In this document: in pieces, positions 26,511-35,134 of the stretch
How positions within the stretch are numbered: position 1 is the first letter of the stretch
Layout: the number at the start of each line of letters is the position of its first letter
Assembly (NCBI RefSeq): GCF_036625275.1
Contig: NZ_JAZKUD010000002.1
Span: forward strand, 124,001 to 188,000
Origin: Accumulibacter sp036625275
GTDB lineage: Bacteria; Pseudomonadota; Gammaproteobacteria; Burkholderiales; Rhodocyclaceae
Length of the DNA: 64,000 nt
Reading direction: 5' to 3'
The notes under the pieces: generated by a model
The model's database searches: none
What the model saw: only the letters and a program-made list of their open reading frames with translations
What the model was told of the DNA's origin: nothing
Made by a program: the position numbers and the translations under genes

Positions 26511-26529
26511 AATCATGACATTCATGATT
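26511..26529. repeat. Perfect inverted repeat downstream of lptA
   Basis: AATCATGA-CAT-TCATGATT is an 8-bp dyad with a 3-base centre, 27 bases after the lptA stop. It could be a weak terminator hairpin or an operator. No T-run follows. Confidence 0.5.
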
Positions 26530-26596
26530 GAGGGGGGTCTGATGATGGGGTCGATCCGATAAACTCACGATCGTTTGGTGCGGCGCAACAAAATGC

Positions 26597-26624
26597 TTGA
26601 CATGGTTCATCGAAAGTCTATAAT
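26597..26624 (+). promoter_or_regulatory. Strong sigma-70 promoter of the first phasin gene
   Basis: TTGACA (26597-26602) and TATAAT (26619-26624) are both perfect consensus hexamers with a 16-base spacer. Transcription would start near 26631, leaving a leader of about 107 bases before the phasin ATG. Confidence 0.85.
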
Positions 26625-26647
26625 GCAGCGCATGGTGCAGTGCAGCA
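26624..26647. promoter_or_regulatory. TGC-rich repeat over the phasin transcription start, PhaR-like operator
   Basis: Directly after the -10 element the bases TGCAGC, GCATGG, TGCAG and TGCAGCA form clustered TGC/GCA units, several of which pair as dyads. PhaR repressors of phasin genes bind TGC-rich sites placed over promoters and release when PHA accumulates. No phaR gene is in the window, so this is a motif-based guess. Confidence 0.4.
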
Positions 26648-26737
26648 AAAGATCGCGAAAGCCAGTGGTGCCACGATCGGTGAGTTAACCATTGCACATG
26701 TTGTGTTGTACCTATACTTTTATTGAGGAGATTGACC

Positions 26738-27289
26738 ATGTTTAACACCCCAGAACAATTTGCCGCTGCCAACAAAGCCTCCGTTGATGCGATGCTGACC
26801 CTTGCCAACACCGCGCTGGCCAGTGCCGAACGGATTGCTGCCCTCAATCTGAATACCGCCCGCTCGATGCTCGAGGACGGCGTTGCCAATGCCAAGGCGA
26901 TGCTTGGTGCCAAAGACCCGCAGGAGTTTTTCTCGCTGCAGAGTTCGCTGGCACAACCCGGACTCGAAAAGGCCGTGGCCTATTCCCGCAGCGTCTATGA
27001 AATCTCGGCACAATCGAAGGAAGAGATCTCGAAACTTCTCGAAGCACAATTCAGCGACTTCCAGAAACAGGTCCTCGGTCTGCTCGAGAAGGCCACCAAG
27101 AATGCACCCGCTGGCTCGGACGTTGCAGTTAACGCCGTCAAGTCGGCAATCGCCGCCGCAACCTCCGCTTTTGACAGCATGAATAAGGCTGCCAAGCAGG
27201 TTGCCGATATTGCAGAAACGAACGTTGCTGCAGCAACCAATGCCACCGTCAAGGCGGTTGGCACCGCCGCCGCAGCAGCCAAGAAATAG
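26738..27289 (+). CDS. phaP: Phasin family protein
   Basis: Predicted 183 residues from ATG 26738, behind the good Shine-Dalgarno GAGGAG. The protein is almost wholly alpha-helical (MFNTPEQFAAANKASVDAMLTLANTALASAERIAALNL) with the Phasin_2 pattern and an Ala/Lys-rich tail (AAAAAKK). Phasins coat polyhydroxyalkanoate granules, limit their coalescence and bind the synthase region. Consensus promoter plus good ribosome site suggests high expression. Similar in length and plan to the gene that follows. Confidence 0.9.
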   Translation: MFNTPEQFAAANKASVDAMLTLANTALASAERIAALNLNTARSMLEDGVANAKAMLGAKDPQEFFSLQSSLAQPGLEKAVAYSRSVYEISAQSKEEISKLLEAQFSDFQKQVLGLLEKATKNAPAGSDVAVNAVKSAIAAATSAFDSMNKAAKQVADIAETNVAAATNATVKAVGTAAAAAKK

Positions 27290-27343
27290 GCCTGTTTTAA
27301 GCATCCGGCAGACGCCTTTCCATTGCCATTCACGGAGAACTTC

Positions 27344-27892
27344 ATGAGCACCATCGACCTCGAACAACTCGCCCAGAGCCAGAAAGCCAACGCCCAAGTG
27401 ATGATGACACTGGTTCGCACCGCTTTCCACGGTCTCGAACAACTGTCAGCCCTCAATCTTGCCGCCAGCCGCGAGTTGTTCAATAGCACTGCCAGCGGTG
27501 CGCAACAACTGCTGGGCGTCAAGGACCCAAAAGAACTGGGCAATGTTGCCGGTTCTCTGGCTCGTCCCAACGTCGACAAGCTTCTGGAATATTCCCGCAA
27601 CCTCTACGATCTGGCAGCCAACATGCAGCGCGAAATTACTTCGGTGATGGAAGATCAGTACAGCACCGTGCGGCACAACGCTTCCGGCCTGATCGACAAG
27701 GTCGGTGCGGTCAGTCCGATCTCGAGCGATGTCTTCGGCGCAGCGATGAAGCAGATGATGACGGCTTCGAGCACGGCCTTTGAGAATATCTCGCAGATGG
27801 CCAAGCAGATGACCGACATCGTCGATACCAATGTCAAGGCGGCCAGCAACGCGACCGCCCAGGCTGCTGCCGCCCTGACCCCGAAGAAGTAA
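27344..27892 (+). CDS. phaP: Phasin family protein, second copy
   Basis: Predicted 182 residues from ATG 27344 (MSTIDLEQLAQSQKANAQVMMTLVRTAFHGLEQLSALNLAASRELF) preceded by CGGAGA. It shares the phasin layout with the preceding product: LNLAASRELFNST, AQQLLGVKDPKELGNV versus NAKAMLGAKDPQEFFSL, and an Ala-rich tail ending PKK. The pair is best explained by tandem duplication followed by divergence. It lies 54 bases downstream and is followed by a strong terminator, so the two likely form one transcript. Confidence 0.9.
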   Translation: MSTIDLEQLAQSQKANAQVMMTLVRTAFHGLEQLSALNLAASRELFNSTASGAQQLLGVKDPKELGNVAGSLARPNVDKLLEYSRNLYDLAANMQREITSVMEDQYSTVRHNASGLIDKVGAVSPISSDVFGAAMKQMMTASSTAFENISQMAKQMTDIVDTNVKAASNATAQAAAALTPKK

Positions 27893-27917
27893 TCCGGCCA
27901 TCAGCAGCTGATTTCCA

Positions 27918-27943
27918 CAAACCCCGGCTACAGCCGGGGTTTG
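27918..27943 (+). terminator. Rho-independent terminator of the phasin operon
   Basis: CAAACCCCGGC (27918-27928) and GCCGGGGTTTG (27933-27943) form a perfect 11-bp stem with a TACA loop, followed by a T-rich tail (TTCGTTT). It may also act on the convergent cinA-like gene that ends at 27957. Confidence 0.8.
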
Positions 27944-27956
27944 TTCGTTTACGGGA

Positions 27957-28718
27957 TCAGGCCCGCCATTGCCAACGGATGCCCCGCTTCTCCACCTCTT
28001 GCCGTATCGACTCCATGGCTGCATCAACGAGTGCTGGAGATCCCTCGACCCCGAGTTCAAGGTAACGTCGTTGCCCCTCGTCGGACATCGACGGCAGGCT
28101 GTACAGCCGCAAGGCAGGAAAGTCGGCGACGATTCGCTCCATCAGATCGAGCAGCGCACTCTCATAGGCATTGACTCCCGTGAGCAAGAATGCCTTGTCC
28201 ACGCAAGCCTGCGGGGCGAATAAATGCGCGTAGAAGGTATCGAGTACCCATTCGGCCATCGGATGTGCCATTTGCGGAAAGCCCGGCAGGAAGTGGTGAT
28301 CGCGTACGCGAAATCCGGGAATGCGGTTGAACGGATTCGGAATGATCTCCACACCGCGCGGGAAGGTGCCCAGGAGCAGGCGAACGTCGGTGATCTCGGC
28401 GCCAAAGCGGGCGCGGATTTCGTGCTCGGCGTCGGGATGCAGGACCAGGTCGACGGAGAGCGCGGCCGCTGCCGCTTGCCGGGTGTGGTCGTCGGGCGTG
28501 TTGCCGATCCCCCCAAAACAAAAGACCACGTCCCCGGTAGCCAGGCTGCGCTGCAGCGTCGCCGTGATCAATGCGCGCTCGTCGCCCAGATATTCGGCCC
28601 ACGCCAGACGCAAACCACGCACCGACAGCAATTCGGCGATTTTCGCAAAGTGCCGGTCAACGCGTTTTCCCGACAGGATCTCGTCACCGATGATGATTGC
28701 TCCGAAACGCATGCTCAC
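27957..28718 (-). CDS. Molybdopterin-binding / CinA N-terminal domain protein
   Basis: A 253-residue protein with the MoCF_biosynth fold (GAIIIGDEILSGKRVDRHFAKIAELL..., FCFGGIGNTPDDHTRQAAAAAL). These are the nucleotide- and molybdopterin-binding loops of the CinA/MoaB family. The C-terminal deamidase domain of full CinA is absent. Function of such stand-alone N-terminal proteins is uncertain (ADP-ribose or FAD pyrophosphatase activity has been reported for some). It starts 12 bases after the hrpA stop on the same strand. Confidence 0.82.
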   Translation of the reverse strand: MSMRFGAIIIGDEILSGKRVDRHFAKIAELLSVRGLRLAWAEYLGDERALITATLQRSLATGDVVFCFGGIGNTPDDHTRQAAAAALSVDLVLHPDAEHEIRARFGAEITDVRLLLGTFPRGVEIIPNPFNRIPGFRVRDHHFLPGFPQMAHPMAEWVLDTFYAHLFAPQACVDKAFLLTGVNAYESALLDLMERIVADFPALRLYSLPSMSDEGQRRYLELGVEGSPALVDAAMESIRQEVEKRGIRWQWRA

Positions 28719-28730
28719 TCCTTCAAAAAT

Positions 28731-31700
28731 TCACAGGCTTTCCCACATCTTCTGTAAGCGCTTGCTCGATACCGGCACCGGCGTGCGCAGCTCCTGCGCG
28801 AATAACTGCACGCGCAATTCTTCGAGCAACCAGCGGAACTGTTCGAGCTGCGCATCGCTCACCCCCTGCCTGGCCAGCACACTGGCACGGCGCTCGTAAT
28901 TTGTCCATAGCGGTGCGAACTCGGCCAGCAGGCGTGCATCCCGAATGGCACCTGAAGTACCACTCGCCTTCAGTTTGTCGAGACGCAGGGCGATCGCCTG
29001 GAAGTAACGCGGATATTGCCGCAGGCGTTCGAAAGGTGTCCCGGCAATGAAACGCTTATGGATCAGGCGCGCCAATTGTCCTTCGATATCCTGCAAGGTA
29101 CTGGCGAAGGCCTTGAATGCCGGCAGCTTTTTCTGCAGTGCCTGCCAGTCGCCGAGAATCTGCCCAATCAGACGGCAGATCTCCTGCGTCAGCAACCCGA
29201 GTCGTGGCTTGGCTTCGAGGCAGCGCGCGCGGAAAGTGGCCGCATCGTTCGGCCAGGGATCGAGCAGGCAGGCACGTGCGAAGCTCAGATCGATCAACTG
29301 TCGCCGCAACTCATCAAGCGTACCGAGCGCCATGAACTGCAGTGCCATCTGGTTGAGCCCCGGCAGATTCTTCTCAAGATACTTTTGCTGTTCGCGAAAC
29401 TGCAACATGAACAGTCGCAACAGCCCGGCCGCATGTACCTGGTGCGCTTCCTCGGGAGAATCGAAGACGCACAGCGAGACACGATCCCCGTCGTCGACCA
29501 ATCCAGGGTAGCCGAGCACCCGCTGTCCGCCGCCCATCCCGACTTCCATCCGCTCAGGCAGCTCGCCAAAGGTCCAGTCGCTGATTCCCGAATACTCGCC
29601 AGGCGTTGCGTGCAGTTCGGAAAATTCCTGCTTCGCTGCACGGCCCCACTCGGCGCGCAGATCGCTGAGGCTGCGGCTCATTCCGAGCTGGCGCCCGTTT
29701 TCGTCGAGCAGGCGAAAATTCAGGGAAAAATGCGCTGGCAAGGCGTCGGGACGAAAGGCATCGGGCGTGATCTCCCAGCCACGCGCGTTCAGTCCTCGCG
29801 ACTGCAGGATGAAGGCGATCAAGGCCATCACCAGCGGCTTGTCCGAAGGCGATACCTGTGCGACGAACTCGGCCGCGAAGTCGGGCACCGGCACCAGTTT
29901 GGCACGCAAGCGCTGTGGCAGCGTCTTCACCAGTTGCACGACCTTTTCCTTGAGCAATCCCGGCACCAGCCACTCGCAGCGCGCGGCCGGAATTTGGTTC
30001 AGTTGCGCTAGCGGCAGGCTCAGCGTCACCCCATCGCGCGCACTGCCGGGGTCGAAGTGGTAAGCCAGCTCATAATCGACGCCGTTGAGCCGCAGTTGAT
30101 GCGGAAAGGCCTCGCTGGTCACGCCGGCGGCCTCGTGCCGCATCAGGTCTTCGCGCTGCAGATACAGGAGACGTGGCGTTGCGCGCTCGGCGTCGCGTCG
30201 CCACTTGTCGAAGCTGACACCGCTGTAGACGCCCTCGGGGACGATCCGATCGTAAAAGGCAAAGATCAGCTCGTCGTCGACCAGCACGTCGGGCCGCCGT
30301 GACTTGTGTTCGAGTGTTTCGATTTCGAGCATCAATTGCTGGTTGTGCTGATAGAAAGCCCAGCGCCGTTCGAACTCTTCGCTGACTTCGCCGTCGACCA
30401 GTGCCTGGCGGATAAAGATCTCGCGCGCGGCCTGTGGATTCAGCGGCCCGAAGTTCACTCGCCGGCGCGCATCGACGACGATGCCATACAGGGTGATCCG
30501 CTCGAAAGCAATCGCCTGCATCGCCTTTTTCTCCCAGTGTGGGTCGAACCAACTGCGCTTGAGCAGATGTGCGCCGACATGCTCAAGCCATGCGGGTTCG
30601 ATGCGCGCGACGCAGCGCGCGAAGAGCCGCGTCGTTTCGCTGATCTCGGCGGCGATGATCCATTTGCCGGCCTTCTTCTGCAGCGTCGAGCCCGGATGGA
30701 TCAGGAACTTGATGCCGCGTGCGCCGAGGTAGTGCGCAAATTCTTCCGACTTGCATCCCAGGTTGCCGAGCAGGCCGGCGAGCAATGCACGATGGATCGC
30801 GTCGTAAGTCGCCGGCAACGGGTTTTCCTGCCATGGGTGCTCGGCGGCGACAGCGTGCAACTGGCCATGCACTTCGCGCCACTCGCGCATGCGCAAAGCC
30901 GAAAGGAAGTGGTCGTGACAGGCCTCGACGAGTTTGCGCTGCGACTTGCGGTGCTCAAATTCAGCCTGATACCAGTCCCAGAGCCTGAGCCAGGAAAGAA
31001 ACTCCGACCTCTCGTCGGCGAATTTCCGGTGCGCGGCGTCGGCCGTCCCCTGTCGTTCCTGCGGCCGCTCGCGTGGGTCCTGTACGGAAAGTGCGGCGGC
31101 AATCACCAGCACCTCGCGCAGGCAGCCTTCGTCGCGGGCAGCGACGATCATTCGCGCGAGCCGCGGGTCAAGCGGCATCTTCGCGAGTTCCTGGCCGGTC
31201 GCGGTCAGTGCATGCTCGGCATTTACCGCACCGAGTTCGAGCAGCAACTGGTAGCCATCGCTGATCGCCTTGCGCGGCGGCGCCTCGATGAACGGGAAAT
31301 CCTCGATGTTGCCGAGGCGCAGCGCCTTCATGCGCAGGATCACGCCGGCCAGCGACGAGCGCATGATTTCCGGATCGGCAAATGCCGGCCGCAGCGCGAA
31401 GTCCTGCTCTTCGTAGAGACGGATGCACACTCCGGCCGCCACCCGGCCGCAGCGCCCGGCCCGCTGGTTGGCCGAAGCCTGCGCGATTTTTTCGATCTGC
31501 AGTTGCTCGACCTTATTGCGATACGAATAGCGCTTGACGCGCGCCAGACCCGAATCGACGACGTAGCGGATTCCCGGCACGGTCAGCGAGGTCTCGGCCA
31601 CATTGGTCGCCAGCACGATCCGCGAACCGACGTGCGGCTTGAAGATCCGGCTCTGTTCCTCTGCCGAAAGGCGAGCAAACAGTGGCAGGATCTCGGTGTG

Positions 31701-32663
31701 CGGCGGGTGGTGCTTGCGCAGCGCCTCGGCCGCCTCGCGAATCTCGCGTTCGCCCGGCAGAAACACCAGCACGTCGCCCGGCCCTACGCGATGCAACTCA
31801 TCACAGGCGTCTGCGATCGCATCGTAGAGATCGCGTTCGTCGTCGGGAGCCGCTTCCTCCTTTTCCACCTGCAGCGGGCGATAGCGCACTTCGACCGGAT
31901 ACAGGCGGCCCGAAACCTCGATCACCGGCGCACCGTCGAAATGCTGCGAAAAACGCTCGGCGTCGATTGTCGCCGAAGTGATCACCAGCTTCAGGTCGCG
32001 CCGCCTCGGCAAGAGCTGTTTGAGGTAGCCGAGCAGGAAATCGATGTTCAGGCTGCGCTCATGCGCCTCGTCGATGATCAAGGTATCGTACTGTTCAAGC
32101 CAGGGGTCACCCTGGGTCTCGGCAAGCAGGATGCCATCGGTCATCAGCTTGATGAAGGCGTCTGGAGAGGTGCGATCGCTGAAACGGATCTTGTAGCCGA
32201 CGAGCGTACCGGATTCGCTCTGCAATTCCTGTGCGATACGCGCTGCGGTGGCGCGCGCAGCGATGCGGCGTGGTTGCGTGTGACCGATCAGACCGGTCGT
32301 TCCGCGTCCAATGTCGAGACAGATCTTCGGGATCTGCGTGGTTTTGCCTGAACCCGTTTCGCCACAGACGATCACCACTGGATGCCGGACGATCAGCGCC
32401 GCAATCTCGTCGCGACGCAGGTTGACCGGCAGATCGTCGGCAAACTCCGGCCGGGGTAGCCGCGCGCGGCGGGCCGCGACAGCCGCTCGAGAACGGTCGA
32501 GCAGGCGTTCGCTTTCGGCCTGCAGCGCATCGCGCTTGCTTCCGAAGAGGTGCCGGAGATCGCGCGCCAGCGCGCGCAGCCGGCGCTGATCGTGTACCAG
32601 GCAATCGGCAAAGTCCCTGGCCGGCTGGCGGGTGTGCGAGAAGGATGGAGTTTTTGCGGTCAT
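28731..32663 (-). CDS. hrpA: ATP-dependent RNA helicase HrpA
   Basis: A 1310-residue DEAH-box helicase, the expected size for HrpA. Walker A GETGSGKTT (101-109), DEAH box IDEAHERS (197-204), motif III TSATIDAERF and motif VI QRAGRCGR are all intact, followed by HA2/OB domains and the long C-terminal DUF3418 domain. HrpA unwinds RNA and rescues stalled ribosomes in E. coli. The upstream region is shared with a divergent ROK kinase gene. Confidence 0.96.
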   Translation of the reverse strand: MTAKTPSFSHTRQPARDFADCLVHDQRRLRALARDLRHLFGSKRDALQAESERLLDRSRAAVAARRARLPRPEFADDLPVNLRRDEIAALIVRHPVVIVCGETGSGKTTQIPKICLDIGRGTTGLIGHTQPRRIAARATAARIAQELQSESGTLVGYKIRFSDRTSPDAFIKLMTDGILLAETQGDPWLEQYDTLIIDEAHERSLNIDFLLGYLKQLLPRRRDLKLVITSATIDAERFSQHFDGAPVIEVSGRLYPVEVRYRPLQVEKEEAAPDDERDLYDAIADACDELHRVGPGDVLVFLPGEREIREAAEALRKHHPPHTEILPLFARLSAEEQSRIFKPHVGSRIVLATNVAETSLTVPGIRYVVDSGLARVKRYSYRNKVEQLQIEKIAQASANQRAGRCGRVAAGVCIRLYEEQDFALRPAFADPEIMRSSLAGVILRMKALRLGNIEDFPFIEAPPRKAISDGYQLLLELGAVNAEHALTATGQELAKMPLDPRLARMIVAARDEGCLREVLVIAAALSVQDPRERPQERQGTADAAHRKFADERSEFLSWLRLWDWYQAEFEHRKSQRKLVEACHDHFLSALRMREWREVHGQLHAVAAEHPWQENPLPATYDAIHRALLAGLLGNLGCKSEEFAHYLGARGIKFLIHPGSTLQKKAGKWIIAAEISETTRLFARCVARIEPAWLEHVGAHLLKRSWFDPHWEKKAMQAIAFERITLYGIVVDARRRVNFGPLNPQAAREIFIRQALVDGEVSEEFERRWAFYQHNQQLMLEIETLEHKSRRPDVLVDDELIFAFYDRIVPEGVYSGVSFDKWRRDAERATPRLLYLQREDLMRHEAAGVTSEAFPHQLRLNGVDYELAYHFDPGSARDGVTLSLPLAQLNQIPAARCEWLVPGLLKEKVVQLVKTLPQRLRAKLVPVPDFAAEFVAQVSPSDKPLVMALIAFILQSRGLNARGWEITPDAFRPDALPAHFSLNFRLLDENGRQLGMSRSLSDLRAEWGRAAKQEFSELHATPGEYSGISDWTFGELPERMEVGMGGGQRVLGYPGLVDDGDRVSLCVFDSPEEAHQVHAAGLLRLFMLQFREQQKYLEKNLPGLNQMALQFMALGTLDELRRQLIDLSFARACLLDPWPNDAATFRARCLEAKPRLGLLTQEICRLIGQILGDWQALQKKLPAFKAFASTLQDIEGQLARLIHKRFIAGTPFERLRQYPRYFQAIALRLDKLKASGTSGAIRDARLLAEFAPLWTNYERRASVLARQGVSDAQLEQFRWLLEELRVQLFAQELRTPVPVSSKRLQKMWESL

Positions 32664-32891
32664 CGGTCAGCAATGCAGGCATACAACCGAGTTGAAAGGC
32701 GTTCTCGATTGGTCAATTGACAGGATTCAACTCGACTACAGATACTGTCGAGGGTCTGTCAAGACTATCATTTTCTTGGATTTCCAAGCGCGCAATACCT
32801 CTCGCCCCCTCACAAGACCATGGCGCAATTCGCAACTGCACATGCTATCGTAGCAAATCGCCCAATATGTTGATGAGCCCTATCATTCATT
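32664..32891. other. Divergent intergenic region between hrpA and the ROK kinase gene
   Basis: A 228-base gap, clearly AT-richer than the flanking genes. It contains CTCGAC-N10-GTCGAG (an imperfectly placed dyad near 32734-32755) but no promoter pair I would defend. Both genes must be expressed from here. Confidence 0.5.
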
Positions 32892-33800
32892 ATGATGTTA
32901 CGAATTGGAATCGACCTCGGCGGCACAAAGATCGAACTGATGGCTCTCGATGAGTCGGGTCGCATGCTGCTACGTCGACGCAGAGCAACGCCGCAGGGCG
33001 ATTACCAGGCGACCGTCGAGGCCGTCGCGAAAATGGTTGAAGCGGTTGAAGGCGAACGTGCGCAAAGAGATAGTCGTGTCGGTGTGGGCATCCCCGGCGC
33101 CGAATCCGCACTCGACGGCAGAATCAAAAATGCCAATTCCACCTGCCTGATCGGCAAGGCGCTGCGGCACGACCTGGAAGAGCGCCTGCAACGCGAGGTC
33201 CGCCTGGCCAACGATGCCAACTGTTTCGCCCTCTCGGAGGCCGTCGATGGTGCCGGACATGGCGCCGACGTTGTTTTCGGGGTCATCCTCGGGACTGGCG
33301 TGGGCGGCGGCATTGTCGTTCACCAGCGCGTACTCACTGGAGCCAATCGCATTGCCGGAGAATGGGGCCATAATCCGCTGCCGCGGCTCGAAGAGGAAAG
33401 CCGGATGCCGCCACAATGTTACTGTGGACGCTACGGCTGCATCGAAACCTGGCTCTCGGGCCCGGGAATCTGCGCGGATCACCTGCGTCATGGCGGCCAC
33501 TCACTGGCAGCGGAAGAAATCGCGGCGCGTGCCAGGGCCGGAGATCCTGCCAGTGAGGCCACGCTCGGACGCTACGAGCGGCGTCTGGCCAAGGCACTCG
33601 CGCAGGTGGTCAACATCATCGACCCGGACGTGATCGTGCTCGGCGGTGGTCTGTCGAACATTGATCGCCTCTACCGCACGGTTCCAGTACTGTGGGCCGC
33701 GCATGTCTTTTCCGATGTGGTGCACACGCGCCTGTTGCGCAACGTGCATGGCGATTCCTCCGGCGTACGGGGTGCCGCCTGGCTCTGGAACGAGCGTTGA
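32892..33800 (+). CDS. ROK family sugar kinase (fructokinase/N-acetylglucosamine kinase-like)
   Basis: A 302-residue ROK protein. The ATP-binding opening is IGIDLGGTKIELMALDESG, the catalytic Asp lies in LANDANCFALSEA, the second phosphate loop is GTGVGGGIVV, and the ROK zinc site is H359-like plus CYCGRYGCIE (Cys residues near 177-185). It closely follows the layout of E. coli Mak and NagK. Exact substrate cannot be fixed from sequence. An MFS carrier gene follows 60 bases later, possibly supplying the substrate. Confidence 0.9.
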   Translation: MMLRIGIDLGGTKIELMALDESGRMLLRRRRATPQGDYQATVEAVAKMVEAVEGERAQRDSRVGVGIPGAESALDGRIKNANSTCLIGKALRHDLEERLQREVRLANDANCFALSEAVDGAGHGADVVFGVILGTGVGGGIVVHQRVLTGANRIAGEWGHNPLPRLEEESRMPPQCYCGRYGCIETWLSGPGICADHLRHGGHSLAAEEIAARARAGDPASEATLGRYERRLAKALAQVVNIIDPDVIVLGGGLSNIDRLYRTVPVLWAAHVFSDVVHTRLLRNVHGDSSGVRGAAWLWNER

Positions 33801-33860
33801 GATGGCGACCATCCAGTGGCTCGCTGGCAGATTGACAAGGGTCGACGCAGGAACTCCAGC

Positions 33861-35060
33861 ATGCTGTGGCTGAAGCTGTTCCTGCCCTTTGCAGGCGCTT
33901 ACTTCCTTTCGTATCTCTACCGGACGGCGAATGCGGTCATCGGTCCGGTACTGACACAGGAGCTCTCCTTGGGCGCGGGTGGACTGGGCCTGCTGACCAG
34001 CGCCTACTTCCTCTCTTTTGCTGCTGCACAACTGCCGCTCGGCATGCTGCTCGACCGTTTTGGCGCACGCCGTGTCGAATCCGGACTGTTGTTGATTGCT
34101 GCCACTGGCGCCACGGCTTTTGCCCTCGGTCAGAGCATTGCTGAACTGGCGATCGGCCGCGGCCTGATCGGGCTCGGCGTTTCGGCATGCCTGATGGCCG
34201 CTTTCAAGGCGTTTTCCCTGTGGTTTCCACCCTCTCGACAGGCTTCGCTGACCGGCTGGATCATGACTTCGGGCGGCCTCGGGGCTCTGGCGGCCACGGC
34301 ACCACTGGAAGTCGCCCTGCAGCTTTCCGGCTGGCGCGAGATCTTCTTCGCCTTGGCCAGCCTGACTCTCGCGGTCGCCGTCTGGCTGTTCTGCAGCGTT
34401 CCGGAGCAGCACAGCCAGAGCAAACCCGAGTCCCTTGCTGCACAGTTGGCCGGCGTCAAGGCGGTGTTCGGCAGCGCACATTTCTGGCGCTTCGTGCCCA
34501 TCGGCCTGACGCTGACCGGTGGCTTCATGGCCGTGCAAAGCTTGTGGTCGATTTCTTGGCTGATGCAGGTGAACGGCTACAGCCGCGCAGCCGCCGCCGA
34601 CCATCTGGCCGGGATGAGCGTCGCCATGCTGACTGCCTATATTTTGATTGGCCTGCTGGCGACCGGTCTGGCCCGACGTGGCATCCAGCCGGTGATGCTG
34701 CTCGCTGCCGGACTCGGCCTTTCCTTGCTGATGCTCACCCTGATCGCCACCGAGGCGCTTTCCCAAACGTACCTGCTCTGGATCGCCTACGGCACTTTCT
34801 CGAGCTTTGGCACCCTGGCCTATTCACAGGCAGCGGCCGGTTTTCCGGTAGCGCTCTCGGGTCGGGTCAATACGGCCTTGAACCTGATGGTTTTCATCGG
34901 CGCCTTCGGGGTGCAATGGGGACTTGGTCTGCTGATCGACCTGCTGCAACAACAAGGGCAGAGCCCGGCCTTGGCTCACCGCAGCGCTTTTCTGATCCTG
35001 CTCGGAGTACAATCGACCGCCTATGCTGGGTTCTGCATGGCCAGCCGCCGGCCGCGCTGA
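33861..35060 (+). CDS. Major facilitator superfamily transporter
   Basis: Predicted 399 residues from ATG 33861 (MLWLKLFLPFAGAYFLSYLYRTANAVIGPVL) with about twelve membrane helices. The loop 2-3 signature G-X-L-X-D-R is visible as LGMLLDRFGARRVESG. The YRTANAVI motif in helix 1 resembles the sugar-phosphate/nitrate branch of the family. Substrate not identifiable. Possibly co-transcribed with the ROK kinase. Confidence 0.85.
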   Translation: MLWLKLFLPFAGAYFLSYLYRTANAVIGPVLTQELSLGAGGLGLLTSAYFLSFAAAQLPLGMLLDRFGARRVESGLLLIAATGATAFALGQSIAELAIGRGLIGLGVSACLMAAFKAFSLWFPPSRQASLTGWIMTSGGLGALAATAPLEVALQLSGWREIFFALASLTLAVAVWLFCSVPEQHSQSKPESLAAQLAGVKAVFGSAHFWRFVPIGLTLTGGFMAVQSLWSISWLMQVNGYSRAAAADHLAGMSVAMLTAYILIGLLATGLARRGIQPVMLLAAGLGLSLLMLTLIATEALSQTYLLWIAYGTFSSFGTLAYSQAAAGFPVALSGRVNTALNLMVFIGAFGVQWGLGLLIDLLQQQGQSPALAHRSAFLILLGVQSTAYAGFCMASRRPR

Positions 35061-35134
35061 ACACAAGCGGCAAGGACCTTGAGGAACCCGGCTACTTTGC
35101 GAAAACCCCGCTGCGGGGCAGCGGAGCAGTTCAG

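Noticed and set aside
30306..32351. 681-codon plus-strand frame opposite hrpA
   Set aside because: Shadow of a GC-rich gene; no family motifs, while the minus strand carries all DEAH-helicase motifs.
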